Origin: Spirochaetaceae bacterium
Lineage (GTDB): Bacteria > Spirochaetota > Spirochaetia > SZUA-6 > Fen-1364
DNA length: 7,096 bases
Direction: 5' to 3'
NCBI GenBank assembly: GCA_003141795.1
Contig: PLNO01000039.1
Location: 1-7,096 of the forward strand
The notes under the pieces were generated by a model that was given only the letters and a program-made list of their open reading frames with translations, had not been told where the DNA came from and ran no database searches. Position 1 is the stretch's first letter. Each line of letters opens with the position of its first letter. Made by a program: the position numbers and the translations under genes. This document shows, in pieces, positions 5,587-7,096 of the stretch.

Positions 5587-5958
5587 ATGGTTCAGGGAGT
5601 CACGTCAGGCGGACAAATAGGAGTGATCGCCCTCACGGCTGTCCGCTACGCACAGCCGGACGGCGGCCGGATCGTGCTGCCCGTCCGTCCGTCGCAGGTC
5701 GTCAGCGCGAACTTCCGTCACATCCAGGTGCGGCCCGACTCGCGCCTGGAAGACGGGATCCCTCTCTACAAGCTGCGCATCCTCGATTCCCTCATCGAAC
5801 AACTCTCACACGGTGCCGGAGGGATCACGGCGACTGACGCGGATTCGATCGATTCGGTGCTTGCGAAGCTCTCCCGTGATGTCAAATCGACGGGAGCCTC
5901 GCCCTACCGGGCCGGCTTCTTCTTGGAACCCGGCGCCTTGGTCGATCTGGTCGCTTGA
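5587..5958 (+). CDS. Conserved-looking protein of unknown function, 123 aa
   Basis: I do not recognise a named family. The protein has no signal peptide, no membrane segment and no cysteine. Its middle part (GVIALTAVRYAQPDGG, then LPVRPSQVV and YKLRILDSLIEQL) reads like an ordered small domain with a beta-rich first half and a C-terminal helix, and I have a vague sense of similar spirochaetal hypothetical proteins. Composition and codon use match its neighbours. The ATG at 5587 is preceded by AGGGTAGGG (about 10 nt away), a weak ribosome binding site. It follows the DksA/TraR-like gene by 78 bp without a terminator. Its last 55 bp overlap, on the opposite strand, the end of the metallo-hydrolase gene, so the final 18 codons are doubly coding. 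Confidence 0.68.
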   Translation: MVQGVTSGGQIGVIALTAVRYAQPDGGRIVLPVRPSQVVSANFRHIQVRPDSRLEDGIPLYKLRILDSLIEQLSHGAGGITATDADSIDSVLAKLSRDVKSTGASPYRAGFFLEPGALVDLVA

Positions 5959-6950
5959 ACCTTCCCCTTCGGGGAAGGCCTCTTCACACCGGTCTTGGCC
6001 ACTGACGAACTCTTCCGCGCGGATGCCGCTTTTGCAACCGGCTTGACGACCTTGTGCGGGGCGTTCGACGCACGACGGGACGGCTCTGCACGCTTGGGTT
6101 GCGTCCGAGGCTTGACGGGCGCTTTCGGCTTTGCCTGCGATTGGACGGGAGCTGTCGGACGGACAACGGGCAGCGGCGTGGCTTTCACGACCGCAACCGG
6201 CGTCTTCATGACCGCAACCGGCGTCTTCACGACAGGCGTCGACGCCTTGCTCGGCGCGGGAAGCCCCGGCCTTTCCGGCACGCTCTTCATGTAGGCGTTC
6301 CCCCGCTTCTCCCTTTCAACGGAGGTGAACGGGCCATGTCCCGGAAAGATGCGCGTCTCCGGCGGGAGGACCGCGATCTTCTTCTGAATGCTTTCCCGCA
6401 GCTTGCGTTCATTGCCGCCGGGGAGGTCCGTGCGACCCACCCCATCGAAGAACAGGGTGTCACCCGACAGGAGGATCCCCTCCTTCTCACTGTAGAAGCA
6501 GACGCTGCCGGGCGTGTGTCCCGGCGTCTCGAGGACTATGAGATCCATGTCGAAAACCCTGTCCCCGTCCTTGAGCCGCACGTCGGCCTTCGGAAGCTCC
6601 GCGGGGTCGATGCCGAAGAAGCTCATCTCGTCCAATCCGAGGAACTCGAGGCTCTCCCGGTGGGTTTCGCGCCCCCCCATGCCGAGGAATTGTCGGTCCG
6701 CCGGGCTGATGGCGACAGGGAGCCGATAGCCGCGGGCTCCGTAGCTCTCCACGAGCTTGCCCAGGGCCGCCACGTGGTCGACGTGGCCGTGAGTGAGCGC
6801 TATGCCTGTCGGTACCATGTTGAGGACGTCGACGCGAGCCATGATCTCCGCATCGCTTCCACCCGGATCGATGATGATGCATTCTTTTTTCGCGCTGGAG
6901 TAGATGTAACAATTTGTTTTCCAGGGGCCTACGACAACTCTTTCAACCAT
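5904..6950 (-). CDS. Metallo-beta-lactamase-fold hydrolase with a long basic Pro/Lys/Ala-rich C-terminal tail
   Basis: The 348-aa protein has two parts. Residues 1-221 form a glyoxalase II-like metallo-beta-lactamase domain: metal motif THGHVDHV (53-60), PGHTPGSV (143-150, third His), SGDTLFFDGVGRTDLPGG (162-179, bridging Asp) and FPGHGP (202-207, last His). All zinc ligands are present, so a thioester hydrolase such as hydroxyacylglutathione hydrolase, or a related enzyme, is likely; the substrate is unknown. Residues 222-348 are low complexity, rich in Lys, Pro, Ala, Val and Ser (e.g. KPKAPVKPRTQPKR and GSKKKPAR), resembling histone H1-like or AlgP-like tails; family members normally end near residue 210-220. 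The start is ATG at 6948-6950, where the domain begins. The frame is open to 7052 but the added residues are not domain-like. No strong ribosome binding site is seen. Confidence 0.9.
   Translation of the reverse strand: MVERVVVGPWKTNCYIYSSAKKECIIIDPGGSDAEIMARVDVLNMVPTGIALTHGHVDHVAALGKLVESYGARGYRLPVAISPADRQFLGMGGRETHRESLEFLGLDEMSFFGIDPAELPKADVRLKDGDRVFDMDLIVLETPGHTPGSVCFYSEKEGILLSGDTLFFDGVGRTDLPGGNERKLRESIQKKIAVLPPETRIFPGHGPFTSVEREKRGNAYMKSVPERPGLPAPSKASTPVVKTPVAVMKTPVAVVKATPLPVVRPTAPVQSQAKPKAPVKPRTQPKRAEPSRRASNAPHKVVKPVAKAASARKSSSVAKTGVKRPSPKGKVQATRSTKAPGSKKKPAR
6189..6230 (-). repeat. 21-bp tandem repeat inside the basic tail of the metallo-hydrolase
   Basis: Two head-to-tail 21-bp units (6189-6209 and 6210-6230) differ only in the last base. 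A third, decayed unit follows at 6231-6240. The unit is a multiple of three and encodes a heptapeptide of the type (V/M)KTPVAV, so copy-number change would lengthen or shorten the tail without a frameshift. Confidence 0.9.
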
Positions 6951-6960
6951 GGTATAGTTG

Positions 6961-6982
6961 AGCGTAAAGGATTGCTTACGCT
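6961..6982. promoter_or_regulatory. Palindrome in the divergent promoter region (possible operator or leader hairpin)
   Basis: AGCGTAA (6961-6967) and TTACGCT (6976-6982) are perfect inverted arms separated by 8 bp. The palindrome sits between the ATG of the metallo-hydrolase (6950, minus) and that of the membrane protein (6998, plus), 10 and 15 bp from each start codon. It could be a regulator site acting on both genes, or a hairpin in one of the leaders. No convincing -35/-10 pair was found around it. Confidence 0.4.
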
Positions 6983-6997
6983 TTATCAATACACAGC

Positions 6998-7096
6998 ATG
7001 ACGTGGCACATCCTGTTGATTTTCGCAATCGCCGTGATTTTCTACGCTGCAATCCCCGCGGTCGGCGCTTTCATGGCCCGCAGCCAGTGGCGAGGG
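6998..7096 (+). CDS. Membrane protein, N-terminal fragment (cut by window edge)
   Basis: An open frame from ATG 6998 runs to the window end (33 codons). It begins MTWHILLIFAIAVIFYAAIP, one hydrophobic stretch long enough to span the membrane, then VGAFMARSQWRG with positively charged residues. That arrangement fits an N-terminal transmembrane anchor with its following end in the cytoplasm. No ribosome binding site is clear. The family and function cannot be judged from this fragment. The gene is divergent from the metallo-hydrolase. Confidence 0.6.
   Translation, partial: MTWHILLIFAIAVIFYAAIPAVGAFMARSQWRG

Noticed and set aside
4983..5837. Open frame across the traR-like gene in another frame
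   Set aside because: Arg/Pro/His-rich shadow of the zinc-finger gene and of the following gene, with no domain.
6054..7001. Plus-strand open frame opposite the metallo-hydrolase
   Set aside because: Shadow of the hydrolase gene, which has all its metal ligands on the minus strand.

Overview
The window looks like about 7.1 kb of chromosomal housekeeping DNA from a GC-rich bacterium, most likely a spirochaete (Treponema/Spirochaeta-like lineage). This rests on recalled family resemblance: the ClpP paralogue has the ASAAAL and SHYLIHQP features I associate with the spirochaetal second ClpP, the DksA/TraR-type protein is the short form, and ArgJ is a divergent variant. No database search was possible. 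I see no transposase, prophage, integrase or CRISPR array.

Layout, left to right. Positions 1-227 (minus) hold the start of mtnP, a methylthioadenosine phosphorylase cut by the window edge. Positions 228-696 are a long divergent intergenic region with an mtnP promoter, a cluster of a repeated ~17-bp motif (308-426), and a compact transcription unit at 515-645: near-consensus promoter, hairpin, and strong intrinsic terminator. The last is either a small RNA gene or a terminated leader. Next comes a tightly packed plus-strand operon: a clpP paralogue (697-1287), purC (1290-2231), a secreted endonuclease/exonuclease/phosphatase-fold protein (2272-3270) and argJ (3270-4658). It ends 9 bp from the 3' end of the convergent infA (4668-4886, minus), which starts at TTG and has a near-consensus promoter.

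The infA/traR-like divergent region (4887-5151) carries a second cluster of the same repeated motif, then a plus-strand promoter whose spacer contains nine consecutive G residues. That promoter faces a DksA/TraR zinc-finger gene (5152-5508) and an unrecognised 123-aa gene (5587-5958). The latter overlaps by 55 bp the 3' end of a minus-strand metallo-beta-lactamase-fold hydrolase (5904-6950) with a ~125-residue Lys/Pro/Ala-rich tail. A divergent membrane-protein gene begins at 6998 and leaves the window.

The genes are mostly core metabolism (methionine salvage, purine and arginine synthesis) and translation, proteolysis or transcription control. The less expected signals are non-coding: the motif shared by both divergent promoter regions, the terminated small transcript, and the G9 tract inside a promoter. 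These read as regulatory features rather than a new defence or mobile system.
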